Part shown: piece by piece, positions 17,875 through 27,002 of the stretch | How positions within the stretch are numbered: position 1 is the stretch's first letter | Layout of the letters: the number at the start of each line of letters is the position of its first letter | Source of the DNA: Algoriphagus sp. A40 | GTDB taxonomy: Bacteria; Bacteroidota; Bacteroidia; Cytophagales; Cyclobacteriaceae | Reading direction: 5' to 3' | Length of the DNA: 64,000 nucleotides | NCBI RefSeq assembly: GCF_002002735.1 | Contig: NZ_MUNY01000053.1 | Location: forward strand, 167,686-231,685 | The notes under the pieces: generated by a model | Told to the model about the DNA's origin: nothing | What the model saw: the letters and a program-made list of their open reading frames with translations, nothing else | The model's database searches: none | Position numbers and translations under genes: made by a program

Positions 17875-18828
17875 TCAATTTACTTCAATTGGAAATACTT
17901 TCCTTGAAATATTCCCTGCTTCATCCTCCGCCCAAACAACCAATGACAAATCGCCTTTTCCATCAGGCAATACAATTGGATCTGATTCAAATAATCCATT
18001 AAAGGTAAGTTCAATCACATTGTCTGGGTATTCAATCATAGGAGGTAAAACATCCCCCGATTTTTCGAATACTACTGATTCACCCCAGATCCTTTCCTCA
18101 AATACAGTCTGATTAGCATTTCCTTTGTAATCCTCAATTACATCCTTATCTACGAGCTTTACCCAAATAAATTTCAAAGGTGAGGAAAGCGGATCGGTAG
18201 TTTTTAAAATCCCTCCATCCATGGCGAGCTCCGATCCAGAAATACCTGAAACGGAAGAAGGCAAGCCATAAGGACGGTAAATCAGCGGAGCGTACCATCT
18301 ATCTATAAATACTGTAGTTTGATAGCTAGTACTATCTTCCAAACTAGTCTTGTTTCCATTGACATCTGTCGCATCAACCACTACTTCATACGGTCCTGCT
18401 AAAATCGGCAATTCCGCAACTGAGTAGGTACCGGACCACTCAATTGTATAAGGGTCGAAATTCACATCCTCTCCACCAAATGTCATATTCATCTTTGGGT
18501 CAACACGATCTTTATTAAATATTTCATTAGTATTCAATAGCTCAAATTGATCCGCATATTGACTTTGAAGCTGGTTTTCAAATGCTGGCTTGACATTTAT
18601 CTCGACTTCTTGAACACCTTCCGGGTCACTAACTTTTAAATAAAATGGAATACTATTCCAATCACTCTTAAATATCTGACCATTATAAGGTTCGATTTTG
18701 GAATTTGGCGTTAACGCCAAATCGGAAATCACCGGGGTCGATAGGTCCGGCACGACTGGTGACTCATCTGTACAGCCAGCCAGTCCAAATGCTGCAAGGG
18801 AAAGGAAATAAAAAGGGTTACTCTTCAT
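17875..18828 (-). CDS. Secreted lipoprotein with beta-sandwich repeats
   Basis: A 317-aa protein with a lipoprotein signal peptide (FLSLAAFGLAGC). The mature part holds at least two Ig-like or cadherin-like segments: PVISDLALTPNSK through FYLKVSDPEGVQEVEINVK (about 35-85) and GPYEVVVDATDVNGNKTSL (about 140-160). It ends with DLSLVVWAEDEAGNISRKVFPIEV. The DPEG and D-NGN turns are typical of calcium-binding beta-sandwiches. It is probably anchored in the outer membrane. It resembles DUF4625-type lipoproteins, but I am not sure. Confidence 0.75.
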   Translation of the reverse strand: MKSNPFYFLSLAAFGLAGCTDESPVVPDLSTPVISDLALTPNSKIEPYNGQIFKSDWNSIPFYLKVSDPEGVQEVEINVKPAFENQLQSQYADQFELLNTNEIFNKDRVDPKMNMTFGGEDVNFDPYTIEWSGTYSVAELPILAGPYEVVVDATDVNGNKTSLEDSTSYQTTVFIDRWYAPLIYRPYGLPSSVSGISGSELAMDGGILKTTDPLSSPLKFIWVKLVDKDVIEDYKGNANQTVFEERIWGESVVFEKSGDVLPPMIEYPDNVIELTFNGLFESDPIVLPDGKGDLSLVVWAEDEAGNISRKVFPIEVN

Positions 18829-19305
18829 TAAAATAGTGGTTTAGGTAAATCGGGATGATCAATTCAGTTTCTCGAATAAGTTGGAAATAAACGAAAACTA
18901 AGTTTTCAAACATAGAAAAGGATTGGTTTTAAATAAAGAAAAATTTCAAAAATTTCCATGCCCGGAATTCTGAAAACTACAAACAGTAAGCAAAAGACTG
19001 AGGGCCTTAACTATACGGTTCCGACATCCGAAATCTGTCCTGAGCTTGTCGAAGCATCAAATCCCCCCAACCCCCTTTGATTGAATCAGCATTTCATTTC
19101 AATATTTCTGATTTAAGGGGGAGTTACCAAAAATCCGAAATCCCAACTCCGAAATCCGAAATCCGAAATCCGAAATCCGAAATCAAATTCTATTGCTTCT
19201 TGCTTCTTGTTTCTTCCGTCTTGATACTTAGTACTCGATACTTTTTTCTTGCCATTTCCCCGCTTTGGACTTATTTTGTTCCCTTTACAAGGAGGAAAAA
19301 ATTGC
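18829..19305. other. Gene-free stretch upstream of smc with a 7-bp minisatellite
   Basis: Contains a TCCGAAA tandem array (19148-19184, five copies plus a partial) and a longer imperfect inverted repeat with C-rich and G-rich arms around 19060-19125. It also holds scrambled copies of short sequences such as CTTGATACTTAGTA. No gene was recognised, although it must hold the smc promoter. Confidence 0.6.
19290..19295 (+). promoter_or_regulatory. Canonical Shine-Dalgarno site AGGAGG before smc
   Basis: AGGAGG lies 10 bases before the ATG at 19306. Most genes here lack a Shine-Dalgarno sequence, as is normal for Bacteroidota, so this site stands out and supports the start at 19306. Confidence 0.7.
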
Positions 19306-22300
19306 ATGCTGCTCAGTAAACTGGAGATCAAGGGCTTTAAGAGTTTTGGGGATAAAATGGTCATCCACTTCGACAAGGGAATCACCGGAGTCGTGGGTCC
19401 GAATGGCTGCGGAAAGTCCAATGTGGTCGATGCCATCCGCTGGGTTTTGGGTGAGCAAAAGTCCCGAATGCTCCGTTCCGACAAAATGGAGAACGTCATC
19501 TTCAACGGCACCAAAAACCGCAAACCGACCAATATGGCGGAGGTTTCCCTGACTTTTGAAAACACCAAAAACCTCCTCCCCACCGAATACACGCATGTCA
19601 CGATTACCCGCCGCTACTACCGCACCGGAGAAAGCGAATACCAAATCAACGGCGTCACCTGCCGACTGAAGGACATCTCCAACCTCTTCATGGACACGGG
19701 GATCAACTCCAATTCCTACGCGATCATCGAGCTCAAGATGATCGATGAGTTGCTGAATGACAAAAACAACTCCCGTCGCGAGCTATTCGAGGAAGCCGCG
19801 GGAATCTCCAAGTTCAAGAACAGAAAGCGGGAAACGCTCCGCAAACTCGAAGACACAGACGCCGATCTGGCCAGAGTCGAAGACTTGCTTTTTGAGATTG
19901 ACAAAAACCTGAAGAGCCTGGAAAAGCAGGCCAAACAGGCTGCCAGATATTTTGAAATCAAAGCGGATTATCGGGTTTCCAGCATCAACCTGGCGAAAAA
20001 ATCCATTGAGAAATACGCTAACAATCTGATTGAAGCAAATTCAAAAATTCAATCTGAATCCGATCGAAAACTTCAAATCCAAACCCAAATCGCAGATCAG
20101 GAATCCCATTTGGCACAACTCAAAGCCGATCTGATTCACAAAGAAAAGCTCCTCTCCTCCCGTCAAAAAACACTCAACGAGCACGTCAACAAAATCCGCG
20201 CTTTTGAATCGGAGAAGAAAATCAAAAACGAACGGATGCGCTTCCTTGAGGATCGGTCCCAAGCTTTGCGTGAGCAAATCGATACCGACCGCAAGTCAAA
20301 TGACAGAGCCGGATTCTCCATCCGCTCACTCCAACAGGAAAAGGAATCTGCAGAGAAAATATTGGCGGAAAAGGAATTCATCGTCTCCGAGCTCCGGGAA
20401 CAATACGATGCTCAAAAGCTGATCGCATCTGACAAACAGCAAAGCCAAAAGGAACAAAGCTTGAAATTTGAAAGCCTGAAAGAACGCGTCTATCAGCTCA
20501 GCAAGGAAGTCGAGATCAAGCAGATTCAACTCTCGACACTCAAGCAGGAATTGGAACGGACTTCCTCCGACGATTCCTCTCAAGAGGCTAATCTGGTGGA
20601 GTTTGAGGACAAAATGGTAGAGTTGAAGGCCGAACTCGATGAAGCCACAGGCGCTTTTTCCCAACTCAAAGCCAAGCAGGAAGACCAGGATCAAAAGATC
20701 GAAGAAACCAACCGGGTGATCGAAATGATCCGTGAGGAACTCACCACTTCATCCCGTAAGCTCGATTCCAAAACCAACGAATACAACCTCACCAAATCAC
20801 TGGTCGAAAACTTGGAAGGCTTCCCAGAGGCCATCAAATTCCTGAAGAAAAATGATTCCTGGGGAAAGGACATTCCTCTCCTCTCCGACTTGCTCACCAC
20901 GGACGAAAAATTTCGGGTGACGATCGAAAACTACCTCGAAAGCTACATGAACTATTATGTAGTGGACACCGAGGTACAGGCGATTTCCGCGATCCAATTG
21001 TTAAGCGATGCCGCTCGTGGCAAAGCCAATTTCTTCGTCCTGGAGCACTTCGAGCGCTTCAAGCCAGGTCAGAACAAGCTTTTTGCCAATGCAATTGCTG
21101 CAACTGAAATCATCGAATTTGACGTTAAGTACAGCCGTCTGATAAATTTCATTCTGGACAATGTGTATATCGTGCAGGGTGAATACAAGGACTTCCCGCA
21201 GGATCCGGATTGTGTTTTTCTTTCCGAAGCAGGCAAATACACCAAGCGCAAATTCTCGCTTTCCGGTGGTTCGGTTGGGCTTTTCGAAGGAAAACGGATC
21301 GGTCGGGCCAAAAACCTCGAAAAGCTGGACCGGGAAATCAAAGAACTTGGCAAGAAGGTCAGCAACACCCGATCCAATCTGGACCAAAAGCTCAGCGACC
21401 TGATGAAGCTGAAGGAAGTCAGCCACAAAAAGACCCTGGAAGAAAGTCAGTTGAAAATCAACGAGCTTAATTCCGGATATGTCTCCATCCGCACCAAAAA
21501 GGAACAGCTGGCAGAACTCCTCAACTCCAATGTCCACAAGCGGGAGGATATCCTCGACCGGATCGCATCTTTGGAGGAAAGTCTGGCTGAAATCCTACCT
21601 CAACTAACTGATGAAAAATCCCAATTTGAGGGTTTGGCTGAAGCATTGGCTTTGGTCAATGAAGAAGTGGAAGCTGAAAACAAAAAGCTGGCTGAGAAGT
21701 CCCAGACTTTCAACCAGGAAAATATCACCTACATCCAGCAGGTAAACCGGGTTAGCAGCCTGGAGCAGGAGATCGAATTCAAGCAAAATGCCTTCGAAGG
21801 TTCCAAAGAGCGGATCGAAAAGTCACAAGCCGAACTCGCCACTTTGGATGCCGAGATCAAAAACCTGCTTGACAACAATGAGGTCAAAGACGATGAATTG
21901 ATCGAGCTCTATTCCGAAAAGGAAAGCATCGAGGCAGGAGTTACCGAGGCTGAAAAAGACTACTACAGTGCCCGTGGATTGATCGACGAGACCGATACCA
22001 AAATCCGCAGTTTGCAAAAGTCCAAGGAAAGTTTCGACGTTTTACTCCAAGAACTCCAAAACAGCATCAACGAAATCAAGCTCAAGATGAGCGGGATGAA
22101 GGAACGGCTGAGTGTGGAATTTGAGTTGGATCTGGATGCGCTGATGGAGGAAAACCGGGAATTGGATCCGGAATTCCTGGATTTTGCAGAGGATGAACTC
22201 CGCGAACTCGTCCGCAAGCAGAAAGAAAGACTGGAGAAAATCGGTCCGATCAACCCGATGGCGATGGAGGCTTACGATGAAATCAAGAGCCGATACGACT

Positions 22301-22845
22301 TTATCACCTCACAAAGAGACGACCTGATTCGTGCCAAGGAATCCCTTTTGGCAACTATTCAGGAGATCGATCAAGTGGCCAAGGAGACCTTTTTAGACGC
22401 ATTTGCCAAGATCAAGGAAAACTTTATCAAGGTATTTCGCTCCCTCTTTACCGAGCAGGACGACTGCGATCTGACCTTGGTGGATCCGGAAAACCCATTG
22501 GAAAGCCCGATCGAGATCATCGCCAAACCCAAAGGCAAGCGTCCCCTGACTATCAATCAACTCAGTGGTGGTGAAAAAACCCTGACTGCCACTTCCCTTC
22601 TCTTTTCCATCTACCTGCTGAAGCCTGCCCCCTTCTGTATTTTCGACGAAGTGGACGCCCCGCTTGACGACGCCAACATCGACAAGTTCAACCAGATCAT
22701 TCAGAAGTTCAGTGCCGAAAGCCAGTTTATCATTGTCACCCACAACAAGCGAACTATGGCCAGCACGGATATTATCTATGGCATCACGATGATTGAGGCG
22801 GGAGTTTCGAGGGTGGTTCCGGTGGATTTGAGGGAACTCGCATGA
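19306..22845 (+). CDS. smc: Chromosome segregation ATPase SMC
   Basis: An 1179-aa protein. The head starts at MLLSKLEIKGFKSFGDK, with Walker A GPNGCGKS at residues 31-38. Two long coiled-coil arms (about 170-500 and 680-1000) flank a hinge near 520-670. The C-terminal head has the signature LSGGEKTLTA at about 1084 and Walker B FCIFDEVDAPLDD. It compacts and helps segregate the chromosome and normally works with ScpA and ScpB, which are not in this window. The internal ATG at 19306 is preferred over an earlier in-frame start because of the AGGAGG site and the conserved N-terminus. Confidence 0.96.
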   Translation: MLLSKLEIKGFKSFGDKMVIHFDKGITGVVGPNGCGKSNVVDAIRWVLGEQKSRMLRSDKMENVIFNGTKNRKPTNMAEVSLTFENTKNLLPTEYTHVTITRRYYRTGESEYQINGVTCRLKDISNLFMDTGINSNSYAIIELKMIDELLNDKNNSRRELFEEAAGISKFKNRKRETLRKLEDTDADLARVEDLLFEIDKNLKSLEKQAKQAARYFEIKADYRVSSINLAKKSIEKYANNLIEANSKIQSESDRKLQIQTQIADQESHLAQLKADLIHKEKLLSSRQKTLNEHVNKIRAFESEKKIKNERMRFLEDRSQALREQIDTDRKSNDRAGFSIRSLQQEKESAEKILAEKEFIVSELREQYDAQKLIASDKQQSQKEQSLKFESLKERVYQLSKEVEIKQIQLSTLKQELERTSSDDSSQEANLVEFEDKMVELKAELDEATGAFSQLKAKQEDQDQKIEETNRVIEMIREELTTSSRKLDSKTNEYNLTKSLVENLEGFPEAIKFLKKNDSWGKDIPLLSDLLTTDEKFRVTIENYLESYMNYYVVDTEVQAISAIQLLSDAARGKANFFVLEHFERFKPGQNKLFANAIAATEIIEFDVKYSRLINFILDNVYIVQGEYKDFPQDPDCVFLSEAGKYTKRKFSLSGGSVGLFEGKRIGRAKNLEKLDREIKELGKKVSNTRSNLDQKLSDLMKLKEVSHKKTLEESQLKINELNSGYVSIRTKKEQLAELLNSNVHKREDILDRIASLEESLAEILPQLTDEKSQFEGLAEALALVNEEVEAENKKLAEKSQTFNQENITYIQQVNRVSSLEQEIEFKQNAFEGSKERIEKSQAELATLDAEIKNLLDNNEVKDDELIELYSEKESIEAGVTEAEKDYYSARGLIDETDTKIRSLQKSKESFDVLLQELQNSINEIKLKMSGMKERLSVEFELDLDALMEENRELDPEFLDFAEDELRELVRKQKERLEKIGPINPMAMEAYDEIKSRYDFITSQRDDLIRAKESLLATIQEIDQVAKETFLDAFAKIKENFIKVFRSLFTEQDDCDLTLVDPENPLESPIEIIAKPKGKRPLTINQLSGGEKTLTATSLLFSIYLLKPAPFCIFDEVDAPLDDANIDKFNQIIQKFSAESQFIIVTHNKRTMASTDIIYGITMIEAGVSRVVPVDLRELA

Positions 22846-22993
22846 TTTGAGATTGGAAATTTGAAGTTTGAAATTCGGTGTTCTTCATAATTCGGTGTTC
22901 GCCATTCGATATTCATTATTTCTAATTTTTGTATTCGGAACTTATTCTAGTGAGGATAAGACCAATTTTTAAAAAAATCAAACAGTATTTTTT

Positions 22994-23443
22994 ATGGCAA
23001 AAGGCAAGAAAATATCGGTTCAGGGGACGGAGATTACAATTCTGCATTCAAAACAGGATGACTTTATCTCCCTCACTGACTTGGCAAGGCATAAAGATCC
23101 GCTGCATACCGACAGCATTATTCAGAATTGGTTAAGAAATAGAAACACTATCGAATTATTGGGGCTTTGGGAACAGATGTATAACCCCGATTTTAAACCC
23201 CTCGAATTCGAGGGGTTTAGAAAACAAGCAGGGTTAAACAGTTTTGTTCTCACCCCAAAAAAGTGGATTGAAACAACGAATGCAATTGGAATAACCTCAA
23301 AGCAAGGAAGATATGGAGGAACTTTTGCTCATAAAGATATTGCTTTAGAATTCGCTTCATGGATGAATCGGAATGGTGCTTTACCCATTCCGTTTTATAA
23401 ATTTTGGGCTGAAGCCCAGAGAGAATATTCAGGAATCTCATAG
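22994..23443 (+). pseudogene. KilA-N domain protein, 3' end replaced by a dispersed repeat
   Basis: The first about 120 residues match the KilA-N family (ISVQGTEITILHSKQDDFISLTDLARHK, SIIQNWLRNRNTIELLGLWE, YGGTFAHKDIALEFASWM), a phage-type DNA-binding domain often found in bacterial genomes. Family members normally continue after EFASW with a long coiled region (usually about 250-280 aa). Here the frame instead runs into NRNGALPIPFYKFWAEAQRE, which is translated dispersed repeat (GAATCGGAATG...GGGCTGAAGCCCA), and stops. I read this as a truncated gene; the N-terminal domain could still be made. Confidence 0.75.
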
Positions 23444-23790
23444 CCTCCAGCTAAAGCAGGAGGCTATTCAATCTCGTATCCATTTAATAGAAAACCAGTT
23501 GAATAGAAATCTACTTGTATAGGAATGTGGCTTTAGCCCATTCCACCTAAATTTTTGGAGGGTTAATGGGCTTTAGCCCAAATTGTTTCGGCTAAAACGG
23601 ATGGCAATTCAATCAGGATTCAAATGAATAGGAATTTGGCTTTAGCCCATTCCTTTAGCCCAAATTGTTTCAGCCTCGATAACTATCGGGACAGGAGAAA
23701 ATTTAATCAGGAATCCCTTTCATGGAAACCCAATTGAATCGGAATGTTACTTTGGCCCAATTCCTCCTTATAAAAAGCTTTCCTGTGAGC
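23360..23790. repeat. Cluster of GGAATG/GGCTTTAGCCCA dispersed repeats
   Basis: At least four degenerate copies in about 430 bases: TTGAATmGGAATG...GGCTTTAGCCCATTCC and GGGCTTTAGCCCAAATTG..TTCGGCT. The cores are small palindromes (GGGCTTTAGCCC). More copies lie near 29835-29880, 30255-30290 and 36700-36760. The first copy forms the 3' end of the broken KilA-N gene. Confidence 0.8.
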
Positions 23791-23919
23791 GCATCCAGAC
23801 ACTAATCGTACAAATCTGGACACTTCCTTTTGGGCTATAGGCCCTTTCAGACCGATCCTACCCCTATTTCATCCTTGGCATGGATTTTAATCCTACAAAT
23901 AGGAATTAATTATCCGGTA

Positions 23920-24261
23920 ATGAAAAAATTTCAATTGGGAGAATTTGAAGAGGTGGTCATGCTCACGGTAGGGTTGCTCTACAACGAAGCTTACGGGGTG
24001 GCCATCAAAAATGAGATCGAACTCCGGCTGGAAAGAAAAGTCAGTGTGGGTGCGCTGCAGACTGCCCTCCACCGTCTGGAGAAAAAAGGATTGTTGAAAT
24101 CTTGGGAAAGTGAAGGTAACCAGGAAAGAGCCGGGAGACCCAAACGCTTCTTCAACATCACCGCTTTGGGAAAGCAGGCTCTGGAGCATGCCAAGACCAC
24201 CAGAGAGTCCCTTTGGAAAGCCATTCCCCAAGTTGTTTGGGAAATTAAGACCTCCCACTGA
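23920..24261 (+). CDS. PadR family transcriptional regulator
   Basis: A 113-aa winged-helix repressor: LGEFEEVVMLTVGLLYNEAYGVAIKNEIE, then a wing with LQTALHRLEKKGLLKSWESE and a DNA-contact loop ERAGRPKRFFNITALGKQAL. I chose the ATG at 23920. In Cytophagales such PadR genes sit directly before FtsX-like permeases with an N-terminal prefix domain, as here with a 4-base gap, so it probably controls that gene. Confidence 0.92.
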   Translation: MKKFQLGEFEEVVMLTVGLLYNEAYGVAIKNEIELRLERKVSVGALQTALHRLEKKGLLKSWESEGNQERAGRPKRFFNITALGKQALEHAKTTRESLWKAIPQVVWEIKTSH

Positions 24262-24265
24262 TCCC

Positions 24266-26947
24266 ATGAAAGAAAATACCGAGCTCCCACCAGGTTTGTT
24301 TCTGAGGATTTTCCGTGCCTTCTGCGACCCATTTATAGTCGATTCCATAGAGGGTGATCTGATCGAAATCTACCGAATCAGCAGATTAAAACGGGGAAAG
24401 AGGTTGGCCAACTTTCTGTTTTTCCTGGACGTGGCTTTGCTTTTTCGACCTGGGATCATAAGACCCCTCGGCTTTTCAATAGAACTAAACCATACTGATA
24501 TGTACCGCAATTATTTCAAGATAGGATTTCGGAATATCCTAAAATACAAGACCTTTTCCTTTATCAATATTTTCGGACTGGCGCTGGCCATGTCTGTCAG
24601 CATGCTGATCCTAATGATGCTGGCGGACCAAAACCGCTATGACCAGTTTCACGAAAAGAAAGATCGCATCTATCGAATCCTGTCGGATTACGAAGGTTCA
24701 AAAAGTCCATACGCCACCTCTCCCCAACCTCTTGCCGAAACCCTAAAGGAGTATCCGGCAATAGAAACTACCACCCAGTTGATTCCGGGAGTGGGCGTCG
24801 ATGCTACCCATGAGGAGAAGACCAAAGAGATCCGCGGATACTTTACCGAGCCTTCGTTCTTCTCCGTTTTCAGCTTCGAACTGGAATCAGGAAACCGTGC
24901 AACCGCACTTTCTGCACCCTATTCCGCGGTCATCACACGGGAGGTGGCGGATTTCCTTTTTGGGGATCAAGACCCCTTGGGAAAGCGCCTGGAATTTGAA
25001 GACAGAAAGCTCCCCTTTCCTCTGGGTGGAGATGCACCGGGCACACCCGCTGTTTCATGGGGTGATTTTATGGTCACCGGAGTGATCGATCCCTCGAAGT
25101 ATGCGTCTCACCTGAGTTTTGACGTCTTGGTGTCAGGAAGTACAATCTCGTCTCTTATTACTTCGGGAAAGATGGAGGATCGTCGGGAGGACTGGAAGTG
25201 GTACTTTCAGACCTACACTTTTGCGATGCTCCATGAGGGCAAAACCGCTGAGGAGCTGACCGCCGCGCTGGACGACATTGTCATGCGCAAGGAAGCGGAA
25301 ATCAAATCAGAGTACACCAGCGGCTTCAAACTGTTGCCTCAAGCCTTGGCTGATGTGGCACTTGGGCTTTCCAGCAACGATACCAACAATAGACTCCCGC
25401 TGATTGGTTACTATTTTCTGGCTGCCCTGGCCTTGGTGATCATGGCCTCAGCCTGCCTCAATTACACCAATCTTTCCATTGCCAGAGCCCTGACCAGAGC
25501 CAAAGAAATCGGGATCAGAAAGGTCACCGGAGCCCTGAGGAAAAACCTGGTGGTCCAGTTCCTCAGCGAATCCGTGCTGACTGCCCTGCTTTCCCTCGTA
25601 ATAGCCTTCGTTCTTCTATTGCTGCTTATCCCTGCTTTCAAAGGGCTGTGGGTAAACCAGTACCTGAACTTTGAGCTGCCCTTTATGCCTGCCCTTTATC
25701 TCGGATTCGTTCTCCTTGCCATTCTGGTTGGAGTACTGGCAGGCATTTATCCTGCCCTGTTTCTCTCCGGTTATCAGCCGATCAAGGCGCTGAAAAGCCT
25801 TGCCGAAATCAAATCCGGAAAACTGGGCTTACGCAAAGCCTTGGGCATTTCGCAATTTGTCGTGTCCCTGTTTTTTATCACTACTTCCATTCTGATCTAC
25901 AACCAATTCAAACACTATTTGACGTTTGACTACGGTTTCCAGTCCGAAAGCATCGTCAACATCCCGCTTCAGGGAATGGACTATCAAAAGCTAAGTACTG
26001 AATACGAGCGCATCCCGGGAGTGTCGACTATCTCAGCCTGTGACATTATTCCGGCCACAGGAACCAACAACAACAACGAAATCAAAGTCCTGGGAAGTAC
26101 TGAAGAATATGAGGCTGTCGGCGTGCTGAACATTGACCGCAATTTTCCCGAAAACCTGGGAATAGTCCTGCTCGCAGGGAATGGCTTTGGTACCAATGAC
26201 CAAACAGCCAGTACCCAAATCCTGGTCAATGAAGCGATGGTCAAAGAACTGGGCTATCCTAGTGCCGAAGCAATTGTAGGGGAACAGTTCGAGACCAAGT
26301 GGGGTGATCAGCTTCTGGTAGTCGCAGGGGTAGTCAAAGACTTTCGATACAAGCTTTTGCTGAACGAAGATGCAATTTCGCCGATGATGCTACGCTACAA
26401 CCCCGCCCAGTTTCAATACATCAATGTGAAAATCGCCTCCCCGGACCCGATGAAGACTCTGGCAGCCTTGGAAGGCCGGTGGAAAGCACTTGATCCGGTG
26501 CATCCCTTCCGGTACGAGTTTATGGATGACGAACTGGAATCTACCCACCAGGGGATTTTTGATGTGGTATCGATCTTAGGGTTTATCTCGTTTTTGGCCA
26601 TCTTTATCGCCTGTCTGGGCTTACTCGGCATGACTACCTATGCTGCTGAGCGCCGTACCAAAGAAGTGGGTATCCGGAAGTTTCTGGGTGCGGGTAGTTT
26701 CAGTATCACGCTTTTGCTCAGCAAGGGATTCCTTCAAATGCTCGCGATTTCCATCCTGATTGGCGCACCGTTCAGCTTTTTTGTCAATAAGCTCTGGCTC
26801 GAAAACCTCCCCAACCGGGTAGAATTTGGAGTGGGAACTGTGGTTCTTGGATCATCAGTGCTTTTACTTCTGGGAATAGTTACCATCTCTTCTCAGACGC
26901 TTCGGGTTTCAAAAGCTAAAGTGGTAGATACTTTAAAGATGGATTGA
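24266..26947 (+). CDS. FtsX/MacB-like ABC permease with N-terminal prefix domain
   Basis: An 893-aa membrane protein. Residues about 1-75 are the permease prefix domain found only in PadR-linked permeases (PPGLFLRIFRAFCDPFIVDSIEGDLIE). A MacB-type periplasmic core domain follows between helix 1 and helix 2, then an FtsX block of three helices (about 420-540), a second periplasmic domain and a final FtsX block. KEIGIRKVTGA and KEVGIRKFLGA mark the coupling helices. It is probably a half of a mechanotransmission or lipoprotein-type ABC system; the ATPase is not here. The ATG at 24266 follows PadR by 4 bases. Confidence 0.9.
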   Translation: MKENTELPPGLFLRIFRAFCDPFIVDSIEGDLIEIYRISRLKRGKRLANFLFFLDVALLFRPGIIRPLGFSIELNHTDMYRNYFKIGFRNILKYKTFSFINIFGLALAMSVSMLILMMLADQNRYDQFHEKKDRIYRILSDYEGSKSPYATSPQPLAETLKEYPAIETTTQLIPGVGVDATHEEKTKEIRGYFTEPSFFSVFSFELESGNRATALSAPYSAVITREVADFLFGDQDPLGKRLEFEDRKLPFPLGGDAPGTPAVSWGDFMVTGVIDPSKYASHLSFDVLVSGSTISSLITSGKMEDRREDWKWYFQTYTFAMLHEGKTAEELTAALDDIVMRKEAEIKSEYTSGFKLLPQALADVALGLSSNDTNNRLPLIGYYFLAALALVIMASACLNYTNLSIARALTRAKEIGIRKVTGALRKNLVVQFLSESVLTALLSLVIAFVLLLLLIPAFKGLWVNQYLNFELPFMPALYLGFVLLAILVGVLAGIYPALFLSGYQPIKALKSLAEIKSGKLGLRKALGISQFVVSLFFITTSILIYNQFKHYLTFDYGFQSESIVNIPLQGMDYQKLSTEYERIPGVSTISACDIIPATGTNNNNEIKVLGSTEEYEAVGVLNIDRNFPENLGIVLLAGNGFGTNDQTASTQILVNEAMVKELGYPSAEAIVGEQFETKWGDQLLVVAGVVKDFRYKLLLNEDAISPMMLRYNPAQFQYINVKIASPDPMKTLAALEGRWKALDPVHPFRYEFMDDELESTHQGIFDVVSILGFISFLAIFIACLGLLGMTTYAAERRTKEVGIRKFLGAGSFSITLLLSKGFLQMLAISILIGAPFSFFVNKLWLENLPNRVEFGVGTVVLGSSVLLLLGIVTISSQTLRVSKAKVVDTLKMD

Positions 26948-26951
26948 GGTG

Positions 26952-26987
26952 TAGCTCCATCCCTTCAACGGATGGAGCTAAACTCTT
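26952..26987. terminator. Terminator between convergent genes
   Basis: An 11-bp stem TAGCTCCATCC / GGATGGAGCTA with a 7-base loop (26952-26980), followed by AACTCTTTTT on the plus strand. It terminates the permease gene and may also serve the gene on the other strand. Confidence 0.75.
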
Positions 26988-27002
26988 TTTCCTTTCGCTA
27001 CA

